Positions 18,495-27,571 of a stretch of 34,572 nucleotides of DNA are shown here, one piece after another. The position numbers and the translations under genes were made by a program. Position 1 is the stretch's first letter. Each line of letters begins with the position of its first letter. The DNA comes from UBA1275 sp002323515 (GTDB taxonomy: Bacteria; Bacteroidota; Rhodothermia; Balneolales; Balneolaceae). The DNA is taken from positions 1-34,572 of the forward strand of contig CAXGAH010000023.1 of the NCBI GenBank assembly GCA_964007875.1, given 5' to 3'. Under the pieces are notes generated by a model. The model was not told where the DNA came from and ran no database searches. It saw nothing but the letters and a program-made list of their open reading frames with translations.

Positions 18495-19310
18495 ATGACC
18501 GCGCATGCCACATCTAATCGACCAGTTGTTTGGATAACAGGAGCCTCTTCGGGTATAGGAAAAGCATTTGCACAGCAATATGCAAAGGAAGGCGCCCATC
18601 TTATTTTATCTTCTAGGCGGGTGGATGAATTAGAAAAGCTCAAATCTGACTTATCCAGTGATTTTAGTGGTGATATATTGGTTCTGCCATTAGACCTTTC
18701 TTCAGGGGATACATCACTACAGAAAAAAACAGAAGAAGCCTGGGCCTGGAAAAACAAAGTTGATGTCCTAGTGAATAATGGAGGCATTAGTCAGCGCTCA
18801 TTATTCCTTGAAACCGATATGCAAACTATTCGTCGACTACTAGAAGTTAACGTGTTTGGAGCTCTAGCCCTCAGCCGTTTTATTTTACCCAACATGGTTA
18901 ACCAAGGCTCTGGACATATTATCGTAACTAGCTCAGTTGCCGGGAAGTTTGGAACTAAATATCGTTCCGGTTATGCGGCAAGTAAACATGCCATCCAAGG
19001 TGCTTTCGATTCCATACGTCAAGAAATGTATGAACATAACATTGATATCACATTATTATGCCCTGGCCCTATTAAAACCGCTATAACTCAAAATTCACTC
19101 ACCGGCGATGGCCAAGCATTCGGTAAAATGGGCGACTTACATACCCATGCAATGGATGCCCATGAAATGCTATGTCGAATTTGGCCTAAGATTAAAGCAT
19201 GTAAAGAAGAAATTGTAGTATCTGGACCTAAAGAACGTCTCGCACTGTACCTCAAACGATTAGCCCCAGGAATCTTGAATCGTATTCTAAAACGCTCAAA
19301 AGTAGTATGA
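18495..19310 (+). CDS. short-chain dehydrogenase/reductase (SDR)
   Basis: A 271-residue classical SDR. The cofactor-binding motif ITGASSGIG is at residues 14-22, NNGG follows near residue 92, and the catalytic set is S147, Y160 and K164 (YAASK). LLCPGPIKT after the active site is typical. The closest general type is the SDR group containing DHRS7-like and DltE-like reductases, probably NADP(H)-dependent; the substrate is unknown. No signal peptide is present, so it is probably cytoplasmic. It is divergent from the two-component pair and convergent with the DUF58 gene. Confidence 0.88.
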   Translation: MTAHATSNRPVVWITGASSGIGKAFAQQYAKEGAHLILSSRRVDELEKLKSDLSSDFSGDILVLPLDLSSGDTSLQKKTEEAWAWKNKVDVLVNNGGISQRSLFLETDMQTIRRLLEVNVFGALALSRFILPNMVNQGSGHIIVTSSVAGKFGTKYRSGYAASKHAIQGAFDSIRQEMYEHNIDITLLCPGPIKTAITQNSLTGDGQAFGKMGDLHTHAMDAHEMLCRIWPKIKACKEEIVVSGPKERLALYLKRLAPGILNRILKRSKVV

Positions 19311-19367
19311 TTAAGTGAACGGAATGAGCATGTATTTCCATAACTCATCGATTTATTCCTAGTTACA

Positions 19368-20273
19368 CTACCCTAATCGACTTCTCTTTTTCAAATAATG
19401 AATGAGTGCCTCATTAAAGGGCTTCTCAGTGGATACAGATTCAAAATCTATCTGAAATTCATTACAGGCCTGCTTAAACCCTTGCATATACATAGCCACT
19501 TTGACTCGATAATCCTGGCCAACCTGTGTGGGTGAAATCTCGATTTGTTCACCACTCTCCAGATCTTCTAGTAAATAACGATCATGTTCAAGATCTAAGT
19601 TCAGCTCGGTAGAATGTTCGGTTACGTTAAACAATATAACTTCGTGCTTGCGATGGCGTAAATGTTTTAGCGCCGATATCAATGCCTCATGCGCTTCTAT
19701 ATTCTCGAACAAATCAGTAAAAATAACTACTAAACTTCGCTGGTGAATACGTTCAGCTAACTCATGCAATGCAGCAGCTGACCCGGTACGCTCTCCTTTA
19801 TTTTTAGTTAAATAAGGCTCCATTTCTAAAAAAATTCGCCTTAAATGCCTCCTGGTACCCTTAGCGGGGAGTAAACTACCGATCGTATCAGCATAAGAAG
19901 CAAATCCTACCGCATCTCTTTGTCCTTGCATTAGGTACCCCATTGCCGCAGCTAAATGGGTAGAATACTGAAGTTTAGTCCATTGAGCCTTATGTTGAAA
20001 ATGCATGGACGAACTTGTATCCAAAACTAAAAAACATCGCAAATTGGTTTCTTCTTCATACTGCTTCACATAGAAACGCTCTTTTTTTCCGTATGCCTTC
20101 CAATCTATATGCTTAAAATCGTCACCCGTGTTATAGGGTCTATGTTCCGCAAATTCAACACTAAAGCCATGATAAGGGCTTTTATGTAGGCCAGCGATGA
20201 ATCCCTCAACAATTTTTTGTGCTTTAAGCTCTAATCCTTTTATTTGGGATAGTATTTCTGAATCAATATTCAT
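19368..20273 (-). CDS. DUF58 domain protein
   Basis: A 301-residue protein with the DUF58 signature near the N-terminus (EFAEHRPYNTGDDFKHIDWK) followed by VLDTSSSM, the DxSxS metal-dependent adhesion motif of a von Willebrand A-like fold. I use the ATG at 20273; the alternative TTG at 20309 adds 12 residues. DUF58 proteins usually lie beside MoxR-type AAA ATPases and other vWA or membrane genes, but here the gene directly follows carB, 44 bases after its stop, so it may be a solitary member read from the carAB transcript. Its function in this setting is unknown. Confidence 0.88.
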   Translation of the reverse strand: MNIDSEILSQIKGLELKAQKIVEGFIAGLHKSPYHGFSVEFAEHRPYNTGDDFKHIDWKAYGKKERFYVKQYEEETNLRCFLVLDTSSSMHFQHKAQWTKLQYSTHLAAAMGYLMQGQRDAVGFASYADTIGSLLPAKGTRRHLRRIFLEMEPYLTKNKGERTGSAAALHELAERIHQRSLVVIFTDLFENIEAHEALISALKHLRHRKHEVILFNVTEHSTELNLDLEHDRYLLEDLESGEQIEISPTQVGQDYRVKVAMYMQGFKQACNEFQIDFESVSTEKPFNEALIHYLKKRSRLG

Positions 20274-20317
20274 AATCAATGGTACTAAAACAGACCCATA
20301 AATACCCAAATTACTCG

Positions 20318-23146
20318 CTATTTAGACAAATAAAGATTCTTGAATTCGAAAGGTTTCCTAAAGTGTTCATCCTTAAAGTCTTCGGCAAAATAAATACTTT
20401 CCCCCGTCGACTTCATTTCTGGTCCTAATTCTTTTTTAACCCCAGGAAATTTATCGAAAGGAAATACTGGCTCCTTGATGGCCCAACATTTTAGCTTAGA
20501 TTCTAAGTCAAACTCACTAAGTTTTGCGCCCAACATCACCTTCACTCCAATGGCTGCCTCTGGCCGCTGCGTGGCTTTAGCAAGGAATGGGATGGTGCGA
20601 GTAGTTCGAGGGTTCGCTTCTAGAATATATACCTTATCATCTTTTACTGCATATTGCACATTTAAAAACCCTTGAATATCCATAGCTTCCGCAATTCGCT
20701 TCTGATATACTCGGATGGTTGCCTGAATCTCTTCTGACAAGGAGTAGGGGGGGATAACGGCCGTTGAATCACCAGAATGTACCCCTGCTGGTTCAATATG
20801 TTGCATCATTCCAGCAATGTGAAGTTGCTCACCATCATAAACGGAATCTACGTCCACTTCAATGGCATGTTCCAGATATTTATCGATCAAAAATGCATTT
20901 TCTGGATGAGTCTTTAGAATGTTGGCTACATATCGCTCAAGCTCCTCTTGTTTGACTGCAATCCGCATACCTTGACCGCCTAATACATAACTTGGGCGAA
21001 TTAATACCGGATACCCAATACGATCAGCGATGCTTAAAGCGCCTTCTACATCGGTAGCCATACCGTATTCAGGAAAAGGAATATCTAAACGAATAAGTAA
21101 ATCAGAAAAGGCACCTCTATCTTCGGCAAAATCGATTCGTTCAAACTCAGTCCCAAAAATATGGATTCCCGCCTTGACCAAGCGCTTACCTAATTTCAAC
21201 GCGGTTTGGCCACCTACCTGGATAATGACCCCTTCTGGTTGTTCATGCTCAATGATATCAAGTACTCTCTCCCAATAAACAGGCTCAAAATATAGTTTAT
21301 CTGCAAAATCAAAGTCCGTAGAAACAGTTTCTGGATTACAATTAATCATGATTGCTTCATAACCCATTTCTTTTGCTGCCAGCACGGCGTGCACACAAGA
21401 GTAATCAAATTCTATGCCTTGTCCTATGCGATTAGGGCCACTCCCTAAAATAACCACCTTCTTACGATCAGACACGATGCTCTCATTTTCACCTTCATAC
21501 GCAGAATAGTAATAGGGTGTTTTGGCCGGAAACTCTGCCGCACAGGTGTCAACCACTTTAAATACTGATTTAAGACCCAATCCTAAACGATAGGCGCGAA
21601 CTTGATCGTCGGTAACCTTTTCTCCCGACTTACTCACTAGCCAAGCAATTTGTGCATCCGAAAAACCTGCTTGCTTAAGCTCATAGAGCTCTTCCTTTGT
21701 AAGTTCTCCCAGAGCTTTACCCTCAGTTCTATTCTCCAATGATACCATGTATTCAATCTGTTGAAGAAACCACGGGTCTACTTTGGTGATATCGGCAATT
21801 TCATCTACAGAGCTACCCAGTTTAAAAGCATTACGAATCTGCAAACTTCGATCCCAATACGGTTTAACCAAACGCTCTCGAACGGTCTTTCTATTTATTT
21901 CTTCATAGCCATCAGCGCCTAAACCGTCGCGTCCAACCTCCATACTTTGCCAAGCTTTATTGAGTGCCTCAGGAAAGTTACGTCCAATACTCATTACCTC
22001 TCCAACCGCCTTCATTTGTGTGGACAATTCCTCGTCAACTCCTGGGAATTTATCAAAATTGAAACGGGGTACTTTACACACAACATAATCAATAGAAGGC
22101 TCAAAACAAGCTGAGGTATTTCCAGTAATTTGATTGTCCAACTCGTCCAATGTATACCCAACGGCTAGCTTGGTTGCAACCTTTGCTATTGGATATCCCG
22201 TTGCCTTGGAGGCCAATGCAGAAGAGCGACTCACCCTAGGGTTTATTTCAATCGCAACAAACCGATCCGAACTTGGCTCCATTGCAAACTGCACATTACA
22301 GCCCCCAGCAAAAGTGCCAATGGATCTCATCATCTTAATAGCCGCATTACGCAGGATTTGTAACTGCTTATCGGTGAGAGTCTGTGTAGGTGCAACCGTT
22401 ACGGAATCTCCGGTATGGACACCCATAGGATCCATATTTTCGATGGAACAGATAATCACCACATTATCATTGGCATCCCGTAAAAGCTCGAGTTCATATT
22501 CTTTCCAACCAAAAATACTTTCTTCTATGAGAACGGAATGAACCGGACTCATTTCCAATCCATAAAGCACTTTTTGATCAAATTCTTCTTCTGACCAAAC
22601 GATTCCGCCTCCAGCACCACCCATTGTAAAGGACGGACGAATAACAATAGGTAATCCCCCTAGTTCTTCCTTGATTTCCTTTGCATCTAACAGAGAATAA
22701 GCTTGCCTGCTACGACATTGTTCTATCTCAATTTCCTCCATGCGATCCCGAAACAGTTGCCGATCTTCCGTCAATTCCACTGCATCGATATCGACCCCAA
22801 TAATCTGAATACACTGCTCCTTCCAAAAGCCTTCCTTTTCCAAATCTCTAGCCAAATTAAGCCCCGTTTGACCCCCCATAGTCGGTAGAACCGCATCGGG
22901 TTTTTCCTTGGCTACAATTTCTTTGATAGAATCGGTTGTCATGGGAAGCATATAAATCGCATCTGCCATGATCGGATCCGTCATAATCGTAGCTGGATTC
23001 GAATTTATAAGTACGATTTCATAGCCTTCTTCTTTCAAAGATCGACAAGACTGAGAACCAGAATAATCAAATTCACATGCTTGCCCGATAACTATGGGAC
23101 CAGAACCTATAATGAGAATTTTGTTAATGTCGTTACGTCTTGGCAT
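20318..23146 (-). CDS. carB: carbamoyl-phosphate synthase large subunit, lacking the MGS regulatory domain
   Basis: A 942-residue CarB with both ATP-grasp halves. The first starts MPRRNDINKILIIGSGPIVIGQACEFDYSG; the second has VVILGSGPNRIGQGIEFDYSC near residue 560. Phosphate and substrate motifs such as RPSYVLGGQGMRI and EINPRVSRSSA are intact. It makes carbamoyl phosphate from bicarbonate, glutamine-derived ammonia and two ATP, for arginine and pyrimidine synthesis. The protein ends soon after LGPEMKSTGESIYFA, where E. coli CarB (about 1,073 residues) continues into the methylglyoxal-synthase-like domain that binds UMP and ornithine. The next gene starts directly, so the missing domain is not hidden by a frameshift. 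Shorter CarBs of about this length occur in some Bacteroidota relatives. Confidence 0.97.
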   Translation of the reverse strand: MPRRNDINKILIIGSGPIVIGQACEFDYSGSQSCRSLKEEGYEIVLINSNPATIMTDPIMADAIYMLPMTTDSIKEIVAKEKPDAVLPTMGGQTGLNLARDLEKEGFWKEQCIQIIGVDIDAVELTEDRQLFRDRMEEIEIEQCRSRQAYSLLDAKEIKEELGGLPIVIRPSFTMGGAGGGIVWSEEEFDQKVLYGLEMSPVHSVLIEESIFGWKEYELELLRDANDNVVIICSIENMDPMGVHTGDSVTVAPTQTLTDKQLQILRNAAIKMMRSIGTFAGGCNVQFAMEPSSDRFVAIEINPRVSRSSALASKATGYPIAKVATKLAVGYTLDELDNQITGNTSACFEPSIDYVVCKVPRFNFDKFPGVDEELSTQMKAVGEVMSIGRNFPEALNKAWQSMEVGRDGLGADGYEEINRKTVRERLVKPYWDRSLQIRNAFKLGSSVDEIADITKVDPWFLQQIEYMVSLENRTEGKALGELTKEELYELKQAGFSDAQIAWLVSKSGEKVTDDQVRAYRLGLGLKSVFKVVDTCAAEFPAKTPYYYSAYEGENESIVSDRKKVVILGSGPNRIGQGIEFDYSCVHAVLAAKEMGYEAIMINCNPETVSTDFDFADKLYFEPVYWERVLDIIEHEQPEGVIIQVGGQTALKLGKRLVKAGIHIFGTEFERIDFAEDRGAFSDLLIRLDIPFPEYGMATDVEGALSIADRIGYPVLIRPSYVLGGQGMRIAVKQEELERYVANILKTHPENAFLIDKYLEHAIEVDVDSVYDGEQLHIAGMMQHIEPAGVHSGDSTAVIPPYSLSEEIQATIRVYQKRIAEAMDIQGFLNVQYAVKDDKVYILEANPRTTRTIPFLAKATQRPEAAIGVKVMLGAKLSEFDLESKLKCWAIKEPVFPFDKFPGVKKELGPEMKSTGESIYFAEDFKDEHFRKPFEFKNLYLSK

Positions 23147-23220
23147 AGTGAGTAGTAAGAGTGTTAGAGTGGGTTATATTCGTTTAGTTCTGTGACTGTT
23201 GTGCCATCGTTGATCCTAGT

Positions 23221-24333
23221 TCAAGACTTATGTTTATCCATGAGTTCCACAAATTGATCAAACAGATAGGCTGAATCGTGAGGACCGGGTGAGGCTTCTG
23301 GATGGTACTGAACAGAAAAACCTGGAAACCGCTTGAAAGCCAGTCCCTCCACCGATTTATCATTCAGGTTTATGTGGGTTACTTCAGCAACATCATCGGT
23401 TACACTATCCTCTTTAACCGAAAAACCATGATTCTGTGTTGAAATTTCAACCAATCCTGTCGTTAAATTTTTCACTGGTTGATTGGCACCTCTATGTCCT
23501 ACAAACATTTTACCTACTTCAATCCCCTCACTTAGCGCCATTAATTGATGACCTAAACAGATTCCAAACAATGGTTTTCCCGACGTTTTAGCAAATTCGA
23601 CTACCTCTAAAGCATAATCTCCGGTTGGGTTAGGATCCCCCGGTCCGTTCGAGAAAAAGAATCCATCGGCATTCCAAGCCTTCACCTCATCAATCGAACA
23701 CTGGGCTGGAAAAACTCGCAGAGTACAGCCTCGTACTAAAAAACTTTGGACAATATTTCGTTTAATCCCGTAATCAAAAGCGGCTATTCTAAAGCGAGAT
23801 TCCCCCTCGGGCTGAAAGGTCTGAGCCTCCTTTCTAGTCACTCTAGTGGCTAGTTCTAAACCTTCCATAGGTTCCCAATCAATTGCTTTCTGTACCAATA
23901 CGTCGGGCTCTAAGTCCTCAGAAGAGATGACCGAATTCATAACCCCCTTTTCCCTAATGTGTCGCACTAACGCCCGAGTATCTACCCCGGAAATACCAAC
24001 AACTTTATGATCTTCAAGATACTGCTGAAGACTGCGATCGGCTAAGGGATTACTAAATTCATGAGAAAAGGCTCGAGTGATCACACCTCCAACCATCACT
24101 TTTCTATGCTCATCGTCCCGATCCATCGTGCCATAATTACCAATGTGAGGGTAGGTCATCATCATGAGCTGTCCGTAATAGCTTGGATCGGTAAAAATCT
24201 CTTGATACCCTGTCATACTGGTGTTAAAACACAATTCACCACCGGTAATACCCTTATATCCGACCGAGAATCCATGAACAACTGTTCCGTCACTTAGTGC
24301 TAAAATTGCTTTTTCTCGAGGTTGCAAAGCCAT
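23221..24333 (-). CDS. carA: carbamoyl-phosphate synthase small subunit
   Basis: A 370-residue glutamine amidotransferase subunit. The N-terminal domain begins ALSDGTVVHGFSVGYKGITGGELCFNTSMTGYQEIFTDPSY, a strongly conserved CarA start, and the class I glutaminase site FGICLGHQL holds the catalytic Cys (C259), with the HPEASPGPHD motif supplying the catalytic His and nearby acid. It releases ammonia from glutamine and channels it to CarB, whose gene lies 74 bases downstream. Length is normal for the family. Its leader contains hairpins listed separately, which could control the operon. Confidence 0.97.
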   Translation of the reverse strand: MALQPREKAILALSDGTVVHGFSVGYKGITGGELCFNTSMTGYQEIFTDPSYYGQLMMMTYPHIGNYGTMDRDDEHRKVMVGGVITRAFSHEFSNPLADRSLQQYLEDHKVVGISGVDTRALVRHIREKGVMNSVISSEDLEPDVLVQKAIDWEPMEGLELATRVTRKEAQTFQPEGESRFRIAAFDYGIKRNIVQSFLVRGCTLRVFPAQCSIDEVKAWNADGFFFSNGPGDPNPTGDYALEVVEFAKTSGKPLFGICLGHQLMALSEGIEVGKMFVGHRGANQPVKNLTTGLVEISTQNHGFSVKEDSVTDDVAEVTHINLNDKSVEGLAFKRFPGFSVQYHPEASPGPHDSAYLFDQFVELMDKHKS

Positions 24334-24687
24334 ACTTAAAGAATCCTGTTAATTAGGGTTTTACTATTACAATGGTTGATTCTTAGGTCAAGAATAGCAG
24401 CCATTGGTTCATGCGAATTGAATATGCCTCTGCGTCTTGAACCAATACTCAAAAAAAATCCGACAACGAGAACCGCGCCGGATTTTAGTGATATATAAGT
24501 AGCGAAAAATTTCATTAATGCTGCGACCCCTGACTTTTTGTAAGTCGCACCATCAAAGTCGTAATACGTAGTAAAAATGACCTTATCGGATTGTGCCTAT
24601 ATGAAATTAAAAGCGCTATGATGAACAAGCGTAGTTTGCAATTTCATTAAGATAAACAGATAGCCTGATTGCATCAAGACCATCTTT
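24334..24687. other. 354-base leader between the acylase operon and carA
   Basis: No convincing gene. The minus strand carries a 59-codon ORF (start near 24516, MKFFATYISL, stop just before the carA ATG), without recognised homology and crossing the terminator-like hairpin, so it is probably chance. The region holds several inverted repeats: ATTGGTTCA/TGAACCAAT (24403-24411 and 24438-24446), ATTCTT/AAGAAT (24379-24395), TGCGAC/GTCGCA (24522-24549), and the terminator listed separately. The last sits left of the acylase-operon 3' end and upstream of carA. The motif AATTTCATTAA occurs twice. Confidence 0.5.
24451..24486 (-). terminator. intrinsic terminator upstream of carA
   Basis: AAAATCCG (24455-24462) and CGGATTTT (24479-24486) form an eight-pair stem with a 16-base loop; on the minus strand the stem is followed by a run of eight T. 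It fits the end of the acylase/membrane-protein transcript about 200 bases past its last gene, or an attenuator about 120 bases before carA. Confidence 0.7.
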
Positions 24688-25047
24688 CTATTTTTTATTT
24701 CGACTGTGAGCCAGTAGTGAACTTGTTAGGGTGGCAAATCCACTTATCAAACCACCAATTACTGCGGTAATAAGAATGAGAATCCATTCCTGAGTCAATC
24801 CAAAAAGTTCGGCCATACGTGAGCTCAATACCCCATTACTGGCTATATGTACATAGGCCGCATGAGCGCCCCATGCCAAGAAAACCGCAAAAAATCCCAT
24901 CCCAAAAGCTCGAATAGGAGTTACATTCATCCGATAACCAAAAAATAACCCTGGCAAAGATGCTGACCACCAAGGAAGCACTAAATTCAAGAAAAATGCA
25001 TTTCCTGCAATTAAAAGAAACAATATGATCATGGTCTTAAACTCCAT
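24688..25047 (-). CDS. small integral membrane protein of unknown function
   Basis: A 119-residue, mostly hydrophobic protein with three to four membrane segments (about 5-27, 48-67, 85-112). I recognise no family. It begins 19 bases before the penicillin acylase gene ends, in another frame, so the two are translationally coupled, and it is followed by a long stretch leading to a terminator. A conserved partner of the acylase could explain the overlap. Apart from the membrane segments it has only short soluble stretches and a basic C-terminus (HSRNKK), probably cytoplasmic. Confidence 0.6.
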   Translation of the reverse strand: MEFKTMIILFLLIAGNAFFLNLVLPWWSASLPGLFFGYRMNVTPIRAFGMGFFAVFLAWGAHAAYVHIASNGVLSSRMAELFGLTQEWILILITAVIGGLISGFATLTSSLLAHSRNKK

Positions 25048-27494
25048 GTAACTAATGACTTCGATTCCTGACCCGGCGACATACTGGAACTAAGGGGGGG
25101 CTCTTTGTAAAAGTGTAATTCATACAATTTTCCAGTTCGCCACGATTCTATCATGTGATCATAATTAGGAGACCCTGGATTTCCAGATGCGCCTCCAGGA
25201 TAAACCCCCCACGCCTTAATTTCAGGCCCAAGTTCAACAATCATTCGCCAAGAGGGCCCAGAACTACCTCGCGTAGCATTAACCGATTCCGAGCCACCAC
25301 TACTGTAAAGGTCATTCACTCCTAGACCATTGGTTTGAGTTAGATGAGGTATATCGTTATTCATGACCCAGCCCCAATCCCAATCATCACTCCAAACGCC
25401 GTAAGCCTCAGTCAAGTTGTTCAAAGCCGAAATAAACGATTGCGTTGCTTGGTCTTCAATGGTTTCAACCACTTCGGTAGAACGATGGTCTACCATCCAG
25501 AAATTTGAGTCTTCTTTGAGCTGTTGTACCAAACGATCTCTAGCGGGGGTTCTTAATGGAAAATCAGCGTCGTATTCATCAACCAGAATCGCTTCATATA
25601 ATTTGTACCACCAACTTCTAAATACACTTGGAGCACGATAGGACGCATTATTATAGTAGTTCCATGTTTGCAAAGAATCCAATACCTCACTTTGGGTTGC
25701 ATTCAATGAGTCGGTCTGAATCCAGCTTAGCATACTGGGTAATATTTCTGCTGCAAGATAGGAATAGTTATCCATCAATAATGCCTGCATGTCTTCCTTG
25801 GTTATATTTTTCAATTCGGATAAGCGCTCATTAATTCGTCGACCTCTCTCAAAAGGGGCATACACATCGTCCATATAGTATGGGTAATCGGGCGCCGTAG
25901 ACTCTTGATTGGCCGAGCTCACAAATCCTCGTTCAGGATTTTTAGTGTAAGGATGATGCTCTCTGGGAATCCAACCTTGCCAATCATACACTGGATTCGT
26001 CCCATCACTCACTGTTCGTCCCTGACCATCCCATTTGTTTGGGAATCGTCCATTTACCCAAAGTGCAATGTCTCCATCGGTACTAGCAAATACAAAGTTT
26101 TGAGCAGGAGCTTGATAATGGGTTAACGCTTCTACATACTCATCGTAATTCTCAGCTCTATTCAACTGATAAAAAGCTCTTATTTCGTTAGATGGCTCAT
26201 GAGCGATCCATCGCAAAGCATGATAAATAGGTTCTGTAGAGGCTTCTTGCCCATCTGTATCTTGACCACCTGTACTTGCACTGCTCACTTCGGAAACAGG
26301 ACCATGATGGGTATATACAACGGTATCAATAATAGTTTCACCACCCCTGACATGAATTTCTTCGATACGTTTCGATGTTGCTTTCCACTGCTCATCGTGC
26401 CAGTACCGCTCTTTCTTTTGATTTTCGAATCGAATTTCATACCAATCCAATACATCAGAAGCTACGTTGGTTACCCCCCAAGCAACCTGCTCATTAAAAC
26501 CAATGACTACCCCTGGCGCTCCCAATAAACTAACTCCATAGGTATTAACCCCAGTTGCATGCAACTGAATCTCGTACCATATGGAGGGAAGCGTTAACCG
26601 CAAATGGGGGTCATTGCTCAAGATGGGGTATCCAGAGGCTGTTTTCTCGCCACTTACTGCCCAATTATTACTCCCTATGCCTTCCGGCACAGGAAACGGC
26701 TGTATGCTTTTCGCTACTTTGGGCACAAAAAGAGTATCGGGTCGCCTAACCGGAACCCGTTCAAAATCCCATACTCGACTAGCTGGTATAATGGGATCTA
26801 ACAGATCATGGTCTTTATCAAAAAATTGTTCTATAAACTCTGGGCCAAAATACGCTAAAGTATTACTATGGGAGACATCATTGTTTCCAGCCGCTAAGGT
26901 ACGCGTCATGTTTTTTTGTAAAAGGGCTGTTTTAAGCGGAGTCCAAGGTTCTGGCGCTATGTCTAGCAATTTATATTCGAGGGGATATTGCTCAGGCTCC
27001 AAAGAGGATATAAATGCATTTACCCCGGCAGAATACGCGTTAAAAATAGCCCACGAGGGTTCATGCTTCTGAACCTCTGCTACTGCTTTTTCAGCTCCAA
27101 ACACCATACCCCATCTACGGCTTTGCCGATCTCTTTCCACTAAAGAAGGGCCAATTAATTCACTGAGGCGGCCAGCTGCGTCATAGGTTTGCATTTCCAT
27201 TTGAAATAACCGATCCCGGGCTTGTAGAAATCCTTGCATAAAATAAAGATCATGGTCATTTTGAGCGAACACATGAGGCACCCGGCGATCATCAAAAAAG
27301 ACCTGCACAGAATCCATTAGCCCTAGGAATTGATCATTTAAATTAATGGGCGATTGTCGTTCTGCTTGTGCCCAAAACCCTCCGTCAGGATCCATAAAAG
27401 GGCCCATTGGAGGAATATTTCCCCAGCGGGTACTTAGAACCCAAATTAAAGCAAGACCTGCGGCTAAACTCAGGCCAAAGGGTAGGTATTTCAT
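25029..27494 (-). CDS. penicillin acylase (S45) family Ntn hydrolase
   Basis: An 821-residue precursor of the penicillin amidase type. An N-terminal hydrophobic segment (MKYLPFGLSLAAGLALIWVLS) should direct export or membrane anchoring. An alpha-chain-like part contains VFFDDRRVPHVFAQND and the FMQGFLQARDRLFQMEM stretch typical of the family. The self-cleavage site is at GIGSNNWAVSG, where S275 would become the N-terminal nucleophile of the beta chain; ILSNDPHLRLTLPSIWYEI follows as expected. Members hydrolyse amides such as penicillins or acyl-homoserine lactones; the substrate is unknown here. The gene overlaps a small membrane protein gene. Confidence 0.92.
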   Translation of the reverse strand: MKYLPFGLSLAAGLALIWVLSTRWGNIPPMGPFMDPDGGFWAQAERQSPINLNDQFLGLMDSVQVFFDDRRVPHVFAQNDHDLYFMQGFLQARDRLFQMEMQTYDAAGRLSELIGPSLVERDRQSRRWGMVFGAEKAVAEVQKHEPSWAIFNAYSAGVNAFISSLEPEQYPLEYKLLDIAPEPWTPLKTALLQKNMTRTLAAGNNDVSHSNTLAYFGPEFIEQFFDKDHDLLDPIIPASRVWDFERVPVRRPDTLFVPKVAKSIQPFPVPEGIGSNNWAVSGEKTASGYPILSNDPHLRLTLPSIWYEIQLHATGVNTYGVSLLGAPGVVIGFNEQVAWGVTNVASDVLDWYEIRFENQKKERYWHDEQWKATSKRIEEIHVRGGETIIDTVVYTHHGPVSEVSSASTGGQDTDGQEASTEPIYHALRWIAHEPSNEIRAFYQLNRAENYDEYVEALTHYQAPAQNFVFASTDGDIALWVNGRFPNKWDGQGRTVSDGTNPVYDWQGWIPREHHPYTKNPERGFVSSANQESTAPDYPYYMDDVYAPFERGRRINERLSELKNITKEDMQALLMDNYSYLAAEILPSMLSWIQTDSLNATQSEVLDSLQTWNYYNNASYRAPSVFRSWWYKLYEAILVDEYDADFPLRTPARDRLVQQLKEDSNFWMVDHRSTEVVETIEDQATQSFISALNNLTEAYGVWSDDWDWGWVMNNDIPHLTQTNGLGVNDLYSSGGSESVNATRGSSGPSWRMIVELGPEIKAWGVYPGGASGNPGSPNYDHMIESWRTGKLYELHFYKEPPLSSSMSPGQESKSLVTWSLRP

Positions 27495-27571
27495 ATTGTC
27501 CTATTAATTTTTACCAGTTAAAAAAGTCTTGAATTATGGGACGAATTCAAAACCTATTATCATAAGCACCC

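Noticed and set aside
18437..18787. Minus-strand ORF of 116 codons overlapping the start of the dehydrogenase gene.
   Set aside because: It is antisense to the conserved SDR cofactor-binding region and contains no recognised domain.
20260..20330. Hidden C-terminal MGS domain of CarB in another frame after the stop.
   Set aside because: The DUF58 gene starts 44 bases after the stop and its sequence begins normally, leaving no room for the missing domain.
22134..22541. Long antisense ORF inside carB (135 codons), and a 163-codon one opposite the acylase gene at 26581-27072.
   Set aside because: Both lie wholly opposite strongly conserved coding sequence, have no signal of their own and show no recognised family; they are frame shadows.
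24334..24516. 59-codon minus-strand ORF ending just before carA, considered as a regulatory leader peptide.
   Set aside because: No recognisable codon pattern linked to pyrimidines or arginine, no ribosome binding site identified, and it spans the terminator-like hairpin.
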